Part shown: piece by piece, positions 26,966 through 37,495 of the stretch
Layout of the letters: every line of letters starts with the position of its first letter
Position numbering within the stretch: the stretch's first letter is position 1
Source: Comamonadaceae bacterium
GTDB lineage: Bacteria > Pseudomonadota > Gammaproteobacteria > Burkholderiales > Burkholderiaceae_C
Assembly: GCA_947460165.1 (NCBI GenBank)
Contig: CANHKH010000002.1
Location: 1 to 37,971, forward strand
Direction: 5' to 3'
DNA length: 37,971 nucleotides
Position numbers and translations under genes: made by a program
Notes under the pieces: model-generated
What the model was told of the DNA's origin: nothing
Seen by the model: only the letters and a program-made list of their open reading frames with translations
Database searches by the model: none

Positions 26966-27901
26966 TCAGCGCCCCGCCAGCCCCACCGCAAAAGGCAGGC
27001 TGAGCAGGGCCGCCAAGGTCGACAGCGTCACCAAGCCGGCCACCATGGGGCCGTTGTAGCCCATGCGGGCAGCCAGCACGTAGCAGGTCGAAGCCGTGGG
27101 CAGGGCTGAAAAAGCCAGCAAGACCGTGGCCTGCACTTGACTCAGACCCAGCAAGCGGCCCACACCAAAGGCCACCAGCGGCAAGGCCAGGTGCTTGATG
27201 GTCAGCACACTCACGGCCAAGACCTTGACGCGCGCCAGCGAGCCCAGCTGCAGGCCAGCGCCTGCGGCCATCAAGCCCAAGATCAAGGACGAGGCGCCTA
27301 TGCGGCTGACGCTGGGTTCCAGCCATGCGGGCATTCGAAAACCCAGCAAATTGGCGACCAAGCCCGAGGCGGTGGCAATGATCAGCGGGTTGCGCAACAG
27401 TTCGCGGCCAAAGTGGGTTTGCGACTGGCGGGCCATGGGCCAGACTGCGCCCATGTTGAAAATCGGCACGCACACGCCGATGAGCACCGCAATCAGCAGC
27501 AGCCCCTCGGCGCCGGCCAAGCGCTCGGCCATGGCCAGGCCAATGAAGGAGTTGAACCGAAAACCCACTTGCGCGGCGCCCGCATGCTCGCGCGCGTCGA
27601 TGTGCCGGCCCAAAAAAGGCAGGTGGGGCAGGGCGTAAGACAGGCCAATGCCCGCAGCCGCCACCGTCAGCCCGCCTGCAATGAGGTGCGAGGCGGCCCC
27701 CAGGTCCAGCGGGCTTTTCACCACCGAGTGAAACAGCAGGACAGGGAACAGGAAAAAGTACACCAGCTTGTCCACTTGCGTCCACACCGTGCGGTCCAGC
27801 GCGGTGAAGCGGCACACCAGGTAGCCACACAAAATCAGCGAAAAGTCCGGAAGCAGCAGTTGCAGGTAGTTCACGCGGGGGAGGATAACCGCAGTGGGCA
27901 C
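26966..27901 (-). CDS. AEC (auxin efflux carrier) family transporter
   Basis: Ten-TM-like hydrophobic protein; FRFNSFIGLAMAERLAG...NPLIIATASGLVANLLG...LLAFSALPTASTCYVLAARMGYN. Confidence 0.9.
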   Translation of the reverse strand: MPTAVILPRVNYLQLLLPDFSLILCGYLVCRFTALDRTVWTQVDKLVYFFLFPVLLFHSVVKSPLDLGAASHLIAGGLTVAAAGIGLSYALPHLPFLGRHIDAREHAGAAQVGFRFNSFIGLAMAERLAGAEGLLLIAVLIGVCVPIFNMGAVWPMARQSQTHFGRELLRNPLIIATASGLVANLLGFRMPAWLEPSVSRIGASSLILGLMAAGAGLQLGSLARVKVLAVSVLTIKHLALPLVAFGVGRLLGLSQVQATVLLAFSALPTASTCYVLAARMGYNGPMVAGLVTLSTLAALLSLPFAVGLAGR

Positions 27902-27940
27902 GCGGTCCCCGATGCGAAGCGTCTACTTCATGCTGTCAGG

Positions 27941-27975
27941 GTAATTCACCGATGTCGAATGGCTGGGTGAATTAC
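27941..27975. promoter_or_regulatory. putative regulator-binding inverted repeat GTAATTCACC-N15-GGTGAATTAC
   Basis: Perfect 10-bp arms (27941-27950 / 27966-27975) in the intergenic region between the divergent AEC transporter and Bug protein genes. Confidence 0.6.
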
Positions 27976-28042
27976 GATATGCGTCAATTTCGCAACTGAG
28001 TGCGAGCCACCGCTTCACCCACTTACTCCTAAGGATTCGTGT

Positions 28043-29020
28043 ATGTCAAAGTTTTGCATTTTGTCGAACAAAGCCCTGACCTTGGCCCTGACCCTGGCCG
28101 CAGGATCGGTGTGGGCCCAGGCCTACCCCAACAAAGCCGTCAAATTGGTGGTGCCCTTTGCACCCGGCGGCACCACGGACATTGTGGCGCGCGTGATTGC
28201 TGAGCCTTTGGGTCGGGCCCTGGGCCAAAGTGTGGTGGTGGAAAACCGCGCCGGTGGTGGCGGTTTGGTGGGGGCGGCCGAGACGGTCAAGTCCGCGCCC
28301 GACGGCTACTCGCTGGGCATGGCCACGGTGTCGACCACGGCTTCTAACCCGGCCATCAACCCCAAAACGCCCTACAACCCGCTGACGGACTTCACGCCCA
28401 TCATCAACATTGCGGCCACCCCCAACATCATTGCGGTGCACCCCAGCTTTCCGGCCAAAAACTACCCAGAGTTCTTGGCCGAGCTCAAGCGCAACCCGGG
28501 CAAGTACTCTTACTCTTCGTCGGGCACGGGCGGCATTGGTCACCTGCAGACCGAGCTCTTCAAAAACCTCACCCGCACCTTCATCACCCACATTCCTTAC
28601 CGGGGTGCGGGTCCGGCCTTGAACGACACGGTGGCCGGTCAGGTGCAGATTATTTTTGACAACCTGCCTTCTGCGCTGCCCTTTATCCAGCAGGGCAGGC
28701 TGGTGCCCATTGTGGTGGCTGCGCCCCAGCGCTTGACGGTGTTGCCCAATGTGCCCACCTTCAAAGAAGTGGGTCTGGAGCCGGTGAACCGCATGGCTTA
28801 TTACGGCATCTTGGGCCCCAAGGGCTTGTCCAAGGAGGTGGTGGACAAAATCAGCGCGGGCACCCGCAAAGCGCTTGAAGACCCGGCCGTGCGCAAGCGC
28901 ATTGAGGACACGGGCTCGCTCATCGTGGCCAACACGCCCGAGCAGTTTGTGGCCCAAATCAAGGCCGAGTTCGAGGTCTACAAAGGCGTGGTGGAAAGCG
29001 CCAAGCTCAAGCTGGACTGA
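28043..29020 (+). CDS. Bug-family (tripartite tricarboxylate transporter) substrate-binding protein
   Basis: ALTLALTLAAGSVWAQAYPNKAVKLVVPFAPGGTTDIVARVIAEPLGRALGQSVVVENRAGGGGLVGAAETVKSAPDGYSLG. Confidence 0.94.
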   Translation: MSKFCILSNKALTLALTLAAGSVWAQAYPNKAVKLVVPFAPGGTTDIVARVIAEPLGRALGQSVVVENRAGGGGLVGAAETVKSAPDGYSLGMATVSTTASNPAINPKTPYNPLTDFTPIINIAATPNIIAVHPSFPAKNYPEFLAELKRNPGKYSYSSSGTGGIGHLQTELFKNLTRTFITHIPYRGAGPALNDTVAGQVQIIFDNLPSALPFIQQGRLVPIVVAAPQRLTVLPNVPTFKEVGLEPVNRMAYYGILGPKGLSKEVVDKISAGTRKALEDPAVRKRIEDTGSLIVANTPEQFVAQIKAEFEVYKGVVESAKLKLD

Positions 29021-29033
29021 TTCGCAGCTGGCC

Positions 29034-29063
29034 AGAGTTCTTGCGCAAGGCAAGAGCTCTTTT
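29034..29063 (+). terminator. rho-independent terminator candidate downstream of the orphan Bug gene
   Basis: AGAGTTCTTGC-GCAAG-GCAAGAGCTCT stem-loop (11 bp, one G-U) followed by TTTT. Confidence 0.6.
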
Positions 29064-29125
29064 GCAAGCTCAAGCGTGCGGGTTGGGCTGCTCTTTCAGC
29101 CTGACCCGCCCCGCACCACAAGCTC

Positions 29126-30022
29126 ATGGATTCCGACTCCGGCATTGACGCCTTCATTGATGCCCTGTGGCTGGAAGAGGGCTTGGCCGCCAATTCATTG
29201 GCCGCTTACAGGCGCGACCTCAAGCTCTACGCGCAGTGGCTGGCCGGGCTGGCCCCTGCCAGGCGCCTGGACGACAGCCGAGAGCTCGAACTCAACGAAT
29301 ACTTTGCACACCGGCACGCGCACAGCAAAGCCACCTCGTCCAACCGCAGGCTCACGGTGTTCAAGCGCTACTTTCGCTGGGCGCTGCGCGAGGGCCGCCT
29401 GAGCGCAGACCCCACGCTCAAGCTGCAGTCGGCCCGGCAGGCGCTGCGCGTGCCCAAGTCTCTGAGTGAAAAGCAAGTCGATGAACTGTTGGGCGCCCCC
29501 GACCTGGCCACCCCTTTGGGCCTGCGCGACAAGGCCATGCTGGAGCTGATGTATGCCAGCGGCTTGCGGGTCAGCGAGTTGGTGGGGCTCAAGACCTTTC
29601 ATGTGGGCTTGAACGAGGGCGTGCTGCGCGTCATGGGCAAAGGCGGCAAAGAGCGCTTGGTGCCTTTTGGTGCGGTGGCCCGCGAGCATCTGGACGCCTT
29701 TATGCGCGAGGGCAGGGCCGCCATTTTGGCCGGGTGCCAAAGCGACGATTTGTTTGTCACCGGCCGGGGATCTGGCATGAGCCGGGTGATGTTTTGGATG
29801 CTGGTCAAAAAATACGCCGTGTTGGCCGGCATCACGGCGCCGCTGTCGCCGCACACTTTGCGCCATGCCTTTGCCACGCACTTGCTCAACCACGGCGCCG
29901 ACCTGCGCGCCGTGCAAATGCTGCTGGGCCATGCCGATATTTCCACCACCACCATCTACACCCACGTGGCGCGCGAGCGGCTCAAAAACCTGCACGCGGT
30001 GCACCACCCGCGCGGCACTTGA
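29126..30022 (+). CDS. xerD: site-specific tyrosine recombinase XerD
   Basis: ASGLRVSELVGLKTFHV...GKGGKERLVPFG...LSPHTLRHAFATHLLNHGADLRAVQMLLGHADISTTTIYTHVARERLK; 298 aa, Xer size. Confidence 0.93.
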   Translation: MDSDSGIDAFIDALWLEEGLAANSLAAYRRDLKLYAQWLAGLAPARRLDDSRELELNEYFAHRHAHSKATSSNRRLTVFKRYFRWALREGRLSADPTLKLQSARQALRVPKSLSEKQVDELLGAPDLATPLGLRDKAMLELMYASGLRVSELVGLKTFHVGLNEGVLRVMGKGGKERLVPFGAVAREHLDAFMREGRAAILAGCQSDDLFVTGRGSGMSRVMFWMLVKKYAVLAGITAPLSPHTLRHAFATHLLNHGADLRAVQMLLGHADISTTTIYTHVARERLKNLHAVHHPRGT

Positions 30023-31288
30023 TCAGGCCGGGTACATGTAGTCGCGCCTGAAGGGGTAGTTCGCGGGAGCCGCTGGCCATTCGCCCGTTTTCAGGGGGCC
30101 TGCAGGTCGGGCGGCCAACATTTGGTGCAGAGACACCCAGCCTTGCTCAAAGCTCATGGCGCAGCCGGCCAGGTAAAGCCGAAAGGCGCGAAGGGTTTTG
30201 TCGGCTTGCTCAGAGTCGCCATCGGCGGCCAGCACTTCTCGGGCCTCGGGCAGTTTGGCTTCTAGCGCGTCTGACCAGGCCCACAGCGTGCGCGCGTAGT
30301 GCGGGCGCAGGTTTTCGGTGTCCACCATTTCCAGGCCTGCATCGGCCATCTCGCCCAGCAAGCTGCCCACATGCATGAGCTCGCCGCCGGGGAAGATGTA
30401 TTTTTCAATGAAATCACCCATGCCCAAACCCAGCTCCCGGTGGCGTGTGCCACCAGAGGTGATGCCATGGTTGATGACCAGCCCGCCCGGCCTGAGCAGC
30501 CGGAAAATTTTGCCAAAGTAAGCGCCCATGTGTGCCTGGCCCACATGCTCGAGCATGCCCACCGAGGCCATTTTGTCAAAGGGCTGCGCCTCATCCAACT
30601 GGCGGTAGTCCAGCAGCTCCATGCGCACCCGGCCTTGCAAGCCTTTTTGCGCAATCAAGCGGCTGACATGGGCCAGCTGGTGGCGCGACAGCGTGATGCC
30701 GGTGGCGTCCACGCCGTGATGCTCGGCCGCCCACAGCAGCAATCCGCCCCAGCCCGCGCCCATGTCCAAAAATCGCTCGCCAGGCTGGAGCATGAGCTTT
30801 CGGCAAATGTGCTCGAGCTTGGCCTCTTGGGCCTGGGCCAGCGGCATGGGGCCTTCTTCATAGTAGGCGCAGGAATAGACGCGTCGCTCATCCAGCCAGA
30901 GCGCGTAAAAGTCGTCGCTGAGGTCGTAGTGGAATTCAATCTGTGCGGCATCTCGTCCCAGCGAATGCGCCGCCAAGGACCGGGCCCGCTGCAGTCCTTG
31001 CGACCACCAGCGGGTTTGTCCGTGCACGGACTGGGCGGGCAGGATCTGGCGCATGGCGGCCATGATGTCACGCATAGGGCCCTTGAGCTCTAACCTGCCT
31101 TCTACATAGTCCTCGGCCAGGGCGCCCAACTGGCCGGCTTTGAGCTTGGCCAGGCTGGCCCAATGGGCCAGTTCCACTTGCACTGTTGCTTCTTTGTGCC
31201 CCAGCGATTGGCCGCTGGGCAGGCGCAGCTGCATGTTGGCGGGCAATGCCGATTCGGCAGCCAGGACAAAGGCGGGACGCATCAGCAT
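30023..31288 (-). CDS. cyclopropane-fatty-acyl-phospholipid synthase family methyltransferase
   Basis: FHYDLSDDFYALWLDERRVYSCAYYEEGPMPLAQAQEAKLEHICRKLMLQPGERFLDMGAGWGGLLLWAAEHHGVDATGITLSRHQL...EHVGQAHMGAYF. Confidence 0.93.
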   Translation of the reverse strand: MLMRPAFVLAAESALPANMQLRLPSGQSLGHKEATVQVELAHWASLAKLKAGQLGALAEDYVEGRLELKGPMRDIMAAMRQILPAQSVHGQTRWWSQGLQRARSLAAHSLGRDAAQIEFHYDLSDDFYALWLDERRVYSCAYYEEGPMPLAQAQEAKLEHICRKLMLQPGERFLDMGAGWGGLLLWAAEHHGVDATGITLSRHQLAHVSRLIAQKGLQGRVRMELLDYRQLDEAQPFDKMASVGMLEHVGQAHMGAYFGKIFRLLRPGGLVINHGITSGGTRHRELGLGMGDFIEKYIFPGGELMHVGSLLGEMADAGLEMVDTENLRPHYARTLWAWSDALEAKLPEAREVLAADGDSEQADKTLRAFRLYLAGCAMSFEQGWVSLHQMLAARPAGPLKTGEWPAAPANYPFRRDYMYPA

Positions 31289-31550
31289 GAGGCTTGTACT
31301 CCGGTGTAGCGGCTGGGCAATGGCTGAGACGACTCACGCGCTCAGCCGCGAAGTTTTATTCACATGCCAGCTTAAAAGCGGGTACGCGCGCTTTGTGCAG
31401 GTTGGCGTATAGGCCCACTTGGGCAGGCTGATTTGTCGGTCATGTTCATGCGTGTTTGGCGCTCAGGTGCTGAGGTCTTTGCCCTTGCTTTTTTGCATCT
31501 ATGGGCGCCGTTAGATCAGGGCGATCATGGTGAAATAAGTGCCACGCGAT

Positions 31551-31648
31551 GCCCCCACCCCGGCCCTCCCCCAGAGGGGGAGGGAGGAATTCGGTGAGCT
31601 CGTCTTTGCTTTCTCGCCCCTTTGGGGAGAGGGCTGGGGAGAGGGGCA
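31551..31648. repeat. second, degenerate copy of the MITE/REP-like element
   Basis: GCCCCCACCCCGGCCCTCCCCCAGAGGGGGAGGGAG left arm nearly identical to 17487-17522; right arm CTCGCCCCTTTGGGGAGAGGGCTGGGGAGAGGGGCAC is its diverged inverted counterpart. Confidence 0.75.
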
Positions 31649-31729
31649 CGAATGAGGAAACGATGCTGCCCCCACAACGTCCTTCACCCAGAAGGTGTGA
31701 CGCTCAAGCCAGGTGACTGAGCGCTCAGC

Positions 31730-32536
31730 TCAGCGTCCCAGCAAATCCAGCTCGGCCTCCACAAAGCCGGCGGCGCGGCGGGCTGGCAGGTTGAAGGGGC
31801 CTCTGAGCTTGGGGGCGGCGTAAAGCTCGGCCAGGTGCTGGTAATGGCTGATGGGATCCAGCTTGCGCTGCGTGCACAGCCAGCGGTACCAGTGGTTGCC
31901 CACGGCCACATGGCCTATCTCGTCGCGCAAGATGATCTCCAAGATGGCGCCTGCACGCTGGTCGCCCACCGAGATCAACTTGCGCTGCACGGCGGGCGAG
32001 GCATCCAGGCCGCGGGCTTCGAGTGTGCGCGGCACGATGGCCATGCGTGCCAGCAGGTCGCCGCGCGTTTTGTGGGCCATGTGCCACAGGCCCTCATGAG
32101 CCTCAAAGTCACCGTAGGCATGACCCAGGCTCAGGAGGTGTTGGTCCAGCAATTCAAAGTGCAAAGCCTCTTCGCGGGCCACGCGCAGCCAGTCGCCGTA
32201 AAAAGCCGGTGGCATGCCGGCAAAGCGCCAGATCACGTCCAGCGCCAGATCCACAGCGTTGCATTCAATATGGACCAATGAATGAATCAGCGCTGCGCGG
32301 CCCTCCAGGGAGCCCACAGAGCGCTGCGGCACCTCACGGGCGGGCAGCAGCACGGGGCGGGCTGCGCGCCCGGGCACGCCAGCAGGCTCGTCCATGAGCT
32401 CATCGGTTTCTAAGGTCCAGCCCGCCAGTTGCAGCGCTTCTAAGCTGTCAGGCAGGGCGCGAACGGCGCGGGCCTTGGCCTGCGGGTCGCAAAGCAAAAT
32501 CAGCTCAAGGGCTGTGCGTCTAAGGCTGGCGGGCAT
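31730..32536 (-). CDS. DUF455 family ferritin-like protein
   Basis: LIHSLVHIECNAVDLALDVIWRFAGMPPAFYGDWLRVAREEALHFELLDQHLLSLGHAYGDFEAHEGLW...ILRDEIGHVAVGNHWYRW; E/H metal-ligand pattern. Confidence 0.9.
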   Translation of the reverse strand: MPASLRRTALELILLCDPQAKARAVRALPDSLEALQLAGWTLETDELMDEPAGVPGRAARPVLLPAREVPQRSVGSLEGRAALIHSLVHIECNAVDLALDVIWRFAGMPPAFYGDWLRVAREEALHFELLDQHLLSLGHAYGDFEAHEGLWHMAHKTRGDLLARMAIVPRTLEARGLDASPAVQRKLISVGDQRAGAILEIILRDEIGHVAVGNHWYRWLCTQRKLDPISHYQHLAELYAAPKLRGPFNLPARRAAGFVEAELDLLGR

Positions 32537-32601
32537 GGCCGGATTATCCCCGCCCCCTGGTGCGCTCTTTACAATGACTTTTTTGTTTCACATACCTCAT
32601 C

Positions 32602-33126
32602 ATGGCGCTTTACCAACTCGACGGTGACACCCCTGAAGTCCACGCCACGGCCTGGGTGGCCGACAGCGCCCAAGTGATGGGCAGGGTGCGCATGGAAGAA
32701 AACGCCAGCGTGTGGTTTGGCGCGGTGGTGCGCGGCGACACCGAGCACATCCACATAGGCAGAGGCAGCAATGTGCAAGACGGCAGTGTCTTGCACGCCG
32801 ACCATGGCATGCCGCTGACGATTGGCCAGAACGTGACCGTGGGCCACCAAGTCATGCTGCACGGCTGCACCATTGGTGATGGCTCGCTCATTGGCATTGC
32901 GGCAGTGGTGCTCAACGGCGCCAAGATTGGCAAAAATTGCCTGGTGGGCGCAGGCGCCTTGGTCACCGAGGGCAAGGAGTTTCCCGATGGCTCCATGATC
33001 TTGGGCAGCCCCGCCAAGGTGGTGCGCCAGCTCACGCCCGAGCAAATTGAAGGCTTGGCGCGCAGTGCCCAAGGCTATGTGGACAACGCCAAGCGTTTCA
33101 GGGCGGGGCTCCAAAAAATAGCTTGA
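32602..33126 (+). CDS. gamma-carbonic anhydrase family protein (left-handed beta-helix)
   Basis: [89 protein letters not shown]. Confidence 0.95.
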   Translation: MALYQLDGDTPEVHATAWVADSAQVMGRVRMEENASVWFGAVVRGDTEHIHIGRGSNVQDGSVLHADHGMPLTIGQNVTVGHQVMLHGCTIGDGSLIGIAAVVLNGAKIGKNCLVGAGALVTEGKEFPDGSMILGSPAKVVRQLTPEQIEGLARSAQGYVDNAKRFRAGLQKIA

Positions 33127-33143
33127 GCGGTGTGGGTTGTTGG

Positions 33144-33178
33144 CCGGCCGCAGGCCTGCGGCCGGTTTTTGTTTTTTT
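33144..33178 (+). terminator. strong rho-independent terminator
   Basis: 22-bp perfect palindrome CCGGCCGCAGGCCTGCGGCCGG immediately followed by TTTTTGTTTTTTT. Confidence 0.85.
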
Positions 33179-33201
33179 GTCGGCCTCTTGTGCAAAGTCC
33201 C

Positions 33202-34182
33202 ATGTCAGAACTCCATAAATTTATTTTTGACGGCCTGCCCGTGCGCGGCATGCTGGTCCAACTCACCGATGCGTGGCAAGAGATCTTGAAGCGCCGCGAG
33301 GCCGCCGGCGGCTACCCGCCTGAGGTCATGCAGCTGCTCGGCGAGATGGCCGCTGCTGCTGCGCTGATGCAAAGCAACATCAAGTTCAATGGCTCGCTGG
33401 TGCTGCAGATCTCGGGTGACGGGCCGGTCAAGTTGGCGGTCGCCGAGGTGCAGCCCGACCTGAGCTTGAGGGCCACCGTGTCTTTTGGCGCCGAAGGCGC
33501 GCAGGGCGTGGCGCCGGGTGCCACCTTGAGCCAAATGGTCAATGTGCACAACCAGGGCCGCTGCGCCATCACGCTGGACCCCAAGGACCGCCTGCCTGGC
33601 CAGCAGCCTTACCAGGGCGTGGTGCCGCTTTTTGGCGATCGTCATGAAAAGCTGGAAAAACTCAGCGAGGTGCTGCAGCACTACATGCTGCAAAGCGAGC
33701 AGTTGGACACCTGCTTGGTGCTGGCGGCCAACCATGAGGTGGCGGCGGGGCTGTTGATACAGCGCTTGCCCGTGATGGGCTCTGGCAACCTCCAAGGTCA
33801 GCTCGACCGTGATGCGAACGAAGACGAAATTGGCCGCAACGAGGACTACCAGCGCATTGCCATGCTGGCGGCCACGCTCAAAGCCGAGGAGTTGCTCAGC
33901 CTGGATGTCGAGACCATTTTGCACCGCCTTTTTTGGGAAGAAAAACTCAGCCGCTTTGAGCCGCAGCACCCGCGCTTTGCGTGCAGCTGCTCGCAAGAGC
34001 GGGTCAGTGGCATGCTGCGCAGCTTGGGCGAGCCCGAGGTGCAAAGCATCGTGGCCGAGTTCGGCTGGGTGAATGTGGGCTGCGAGTTTTGTGGCGCGCA
34101 ATACCGCTTTGACCCGGTCGAAGCGCTGCAAATTTTTGCGGCCCCGGCCGACCTGCCCCCCGCCCCTGACAGCTTGCAGTAA
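33202..34182 (+). CDS. hslO: Hsp33 redox-regulated chaperone
   Basis: MSELHKFIFDGLPVRGMLVQLTDAWQEIL...LPGQQPYQGVVPLFG...FACSCSQERVSGMLRSLGEPEVQSIVAEFGWVNVGCEFCGAQYRFD (CxC...CxxC). Confidence 0.94.
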   Translation: MSELHKFIFDGLPVRGMLVQLTDAWQEILKRREAAGGYPPEVMQLLGEMAAAAALMQSNIKFNGSLVLQISGDGPVKLAVAEVQPDLSLRATVSFGAEGAQGVAPGATLSQMVNVHNQGRCAITLDPKDRLPGQQPYQGVVPLFGDRHEKLEKLSEVLQHYMLQSEQLDTCLVLAANHEVAAGLLIQRLPVMGSGNLQGQLDRDANEDEIGRNEDYQRIAMLAATLKAEELLSLDVETILHRLFWEEKLSRFEPQHPRFACSCSQERVSGMLRSLGEPEVQSIVAEFGWVNVGCEFCGAQYRFDPVEALQIFAAPADLPPAPDSLQ

Positions 34183-34659
34183 TCAGGCCTGTGCGCGCTG
34201 GGCCAGCAACTCGGTAAAACTGCGGTGCTCACACCCCGGGTCGCTGCAATCGCTGCAGCGCCAGCCCGGCCGTCTGGATTGAACGCCCGTTTGCGGCAGC
34301 ACAGCTGCCAGCTCGGGCAGCCAGGGCAACAAGGTGTGCAGTGCCTGCGTCAGCTGCGCTTGGGGCGGCCCACGCAGCACCTGGTAGGCCAGGCCCAGGC
34401 TGTGCAATGCCTGACGCAGCGCATGCTGCGCTTGCAGCGCAGCGATGGCCTGGGCCGCCTCTTGGCCCTCAAAAGCATCTTCGTCCCAGGCCAACAACCA
34501 GCGCAGATCGGCGCCCGTGCTGCCTTGTGCACTGTGGGGAAATTGCCAATGCAGCTGGCAGGGTGGGGTGGCCATAGGCCAGCCGGACAAGCTTTGTGTC
34601 ACCGCCTGCGCGAGGGCCTGACCGCCTGCGCCAAGAACGGCAATGGCCAGCGATGGCAC
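34183..34659 (-). CDS. hypothetical protein, Cys-rich C-terminus; start uncertain (GTG proposed)
   Basis: Open frame directly after ftsB, ending ...RRPGWRCSDCSDPGCEHRSFTELLAQRAQA; no family recognised. Confidence 0.5.
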   Translation of the reverse strand: MPSLAIAVLGAGGQALAQAVTQSLSGWPMATPPCQLHWQFPHSAQGSTGADLRWLLAWDEDAFEGQEAAQAIAALQAQHALRQALHSLGLAYQVLRGPPQAQLTQALHTLLPWLPELAAVLPQTGVQSRRPGWRCSDCSDPGCEHRSFTELLAQRAQA

Positions 34660-34723
34660 AGGGCTTGAAGAAGGGAGGGCCAAAACGGCAAGCAGCCAAG
34701 CCCTCAGTGCAAGGGGCGGGCCA

Positions 34724-35005
34724 TCACTTGTTGATCTGCACAAAAATCTCGTTGGGCTTGACCATGCCCAACTCGCTGCGGGCTTTTTCCTCGACCATGT
34801 CCAGGCCCTCTTTGAGGTCGCGCACCTCGGCCGCCAGGCGCTCGTTTTCTGCCTGGGCAGCCTGGTTGACCTGCTGCAACTCGGTGAGTTTGCGCTGCAT
34901 GTGCTGCACGTTGGGAACGCTTCCCCGGCCCATCCACAACTGGATTTGCAAGATGACCAACAAGCCCAAGAGCAGGCCTGCAACCACACGTTTTCCCACG
35001 GTCAT
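34724..35005 (-). CDS. ftsB: cell division protein FtsB
   Basis: Short TM plus coiled coil: MTVGKRVVAGLLLGLLVILQIQLWMGRGSVPNVQHMQRKLTELQQVNQAAQAENERLAAEVRDLKEGLDMVEEKARSELGMVKPNEIFVQI; adjacent to eno. Confidence 0.95.
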   Translation of the reverse strand: MTVGKRVVAGLLLGLLVILQIQLWMGRGSVPNVQHMQRKLTELQQVNQAAQAENERLAAEVRDLKEGLDMVEEKARSELGMVKPNEIFVQINK

Positions 35006-35019
35006 TGGTGCTGACGGTA

Positions 35020-36315
<1,296 letters not shown>

Positions 36316-36341
36316 TTAGAGATTTCAAAATTCGTTCAGGC

Positions 36342-36632
36342 TCAGACGCCTTCAACCAGCAACATGCGCATCTGTGCGGCACCTTGCCGGGCCGTGCGGG
36401 CGCTGGCGTATTCGGGCGAGGCTTCAAAGCGCCTGGCCTGGGCCATGGAGGCGAACTTGAGCACCACCAGGCGCTCGGGTTGCCAGTCGCCTTCCACCAC
36501 CTCGATGGCGCCGCCGCGCACGCAGACCTCGGCGCCGTGGGCTTGCATGGCCAGCGAGGAGAGCTTTTTGTAGGCCTCGTACTGCACCGGGTTGGTGACG
36601 CTGACGTGGGCGATCAGGTAGGCGCTGGGCAT
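36342..36632 (-). CDS. DUF1330 domain-containing protein
   Basis: MPSAYLIAHVSVTNPVQYEAYKKLSSLAMQAHGAEVCVRGGAIEVVEGDWQPERLVVLKFASMAQARRFEASPEYASARTAR. Confidence 0.93.
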   Translation of the reverse strand: MPSAYLIAHVSVTNPVQYEAYKKLSSLAMQAHGAEVCVRGGAIEVVEGDWQPERLVVLKFASMAQARRFEASPEYASARTARQGAAQMRMLLVEGV

Positions 36633-36637
36633 GGCGA

Positions 36638-37495
36638 TTACGCGTTGAAGTTGTTTTCCAGAAAACCGCTTTGCTTGGTGACGCTGTCCAGCGTGACCAA
36701 GGTCTCCAGCAAGGCCCGCATGTGCTTGAGCGGCACGGCATTGGGTCCGTCCGACCAGGCGTCTTGTGGCCGTGGGTGGGTTTCCATGAACAGGCCTGCC
36801 ACGCCGACAGCCACGCCCGCGCGGGCGAGCACGGGCACCATGTCGCGGGCACCGCCACTGGTGGCGCCCAGGCCGCCGGGTTTTTGCACCGAGTGCGTCA
36901 CGTCAAACACCACCGGGGCGCCAGACTTGCGCATCTCGGCCAGGCTGCACATGTCGGCCACCAGGTTGTTGTAGCCAAAGCTCACGCCACGCTCGCAGGC
37001 CAAAAACCTGTCCTCGCTCAAGCCGGCTTCGCGGGCCGCATCGCGGGCTTTGTCAATGACGTTCTTCATGTCCCAAGGCGCCAGAAACTGGCCTTTTTTG
37101 ATGTTCACCGGCTTGCCCGATTGCGCCACCGCGCGGATAAAGTCGGTTTGGCGGCACAAAAAAGCCGGGGTTTGCAGCACATCGACCACGCTGGCCACCT
37201 CGGCCACCTGGCTCTCGTCGTGCACATCGGTCAAGATGGGCACGCCAAGCTGTCGGCGCACCTCGTCCAAGATGGTCAAGCCGGCCTCCAGACCCACGCC
37301 GCGCTGGCTGCTGCCTGAGGAGCGGTTGGCTTTGTCAAAAGAGCCCTTGTAAATCAGGGGGATGCCCAGTGCGCTGCACATCTCTTTGAGCTGGCCGGCC
37401 ACCTCCAGCGACATCTCAAGCCCCTCGATGGAGCAGGTGCCCGCAATCAAAAAGAAAGGTTGGTCCAAGCCGACTGGAAATCCACAGAGCTTCAA
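36638..37495 (-). CDS. kdsA: 3-deoxy-8-phosphooctulonate synthase
   Basis: [81 protein letters not shown]...[14 protein letters not shown]. Confidence 0.98.
   Translation of the reverse strand: MKLCGFPVGLDQPFFLIAGTCSIEGLEMSLEVAGQLKEMCSALGIPLIYKGSFDKANRSSGSSQRGVGLEAGLTILDEVRRQLGVPILTDVHDESQVAEVASVVDVLQTPAFLCRQTDFIRAVAQSGKPVNIKKGQFLAPWDMKNVIDKARDAAREAGLSEDRFLACERGVSFGYNNLVADMCSLAEMRKSGAPVVFDVTHSVQKPGGLGATSGGARDMVPVLARAGVAVGVAGLFMETHPRPQDAWSDGPNAVPLKHMRALLETLVTLDSVTKQSGFLENNFNA

Noticed and set aside
29126-30022. Tyrosine recombinase as evidence of an integrative element or phage
   Set aside because: Sequence and size fit the housekeeping XerD; no att-like direct repeats, tRNA or phage genes nearby.
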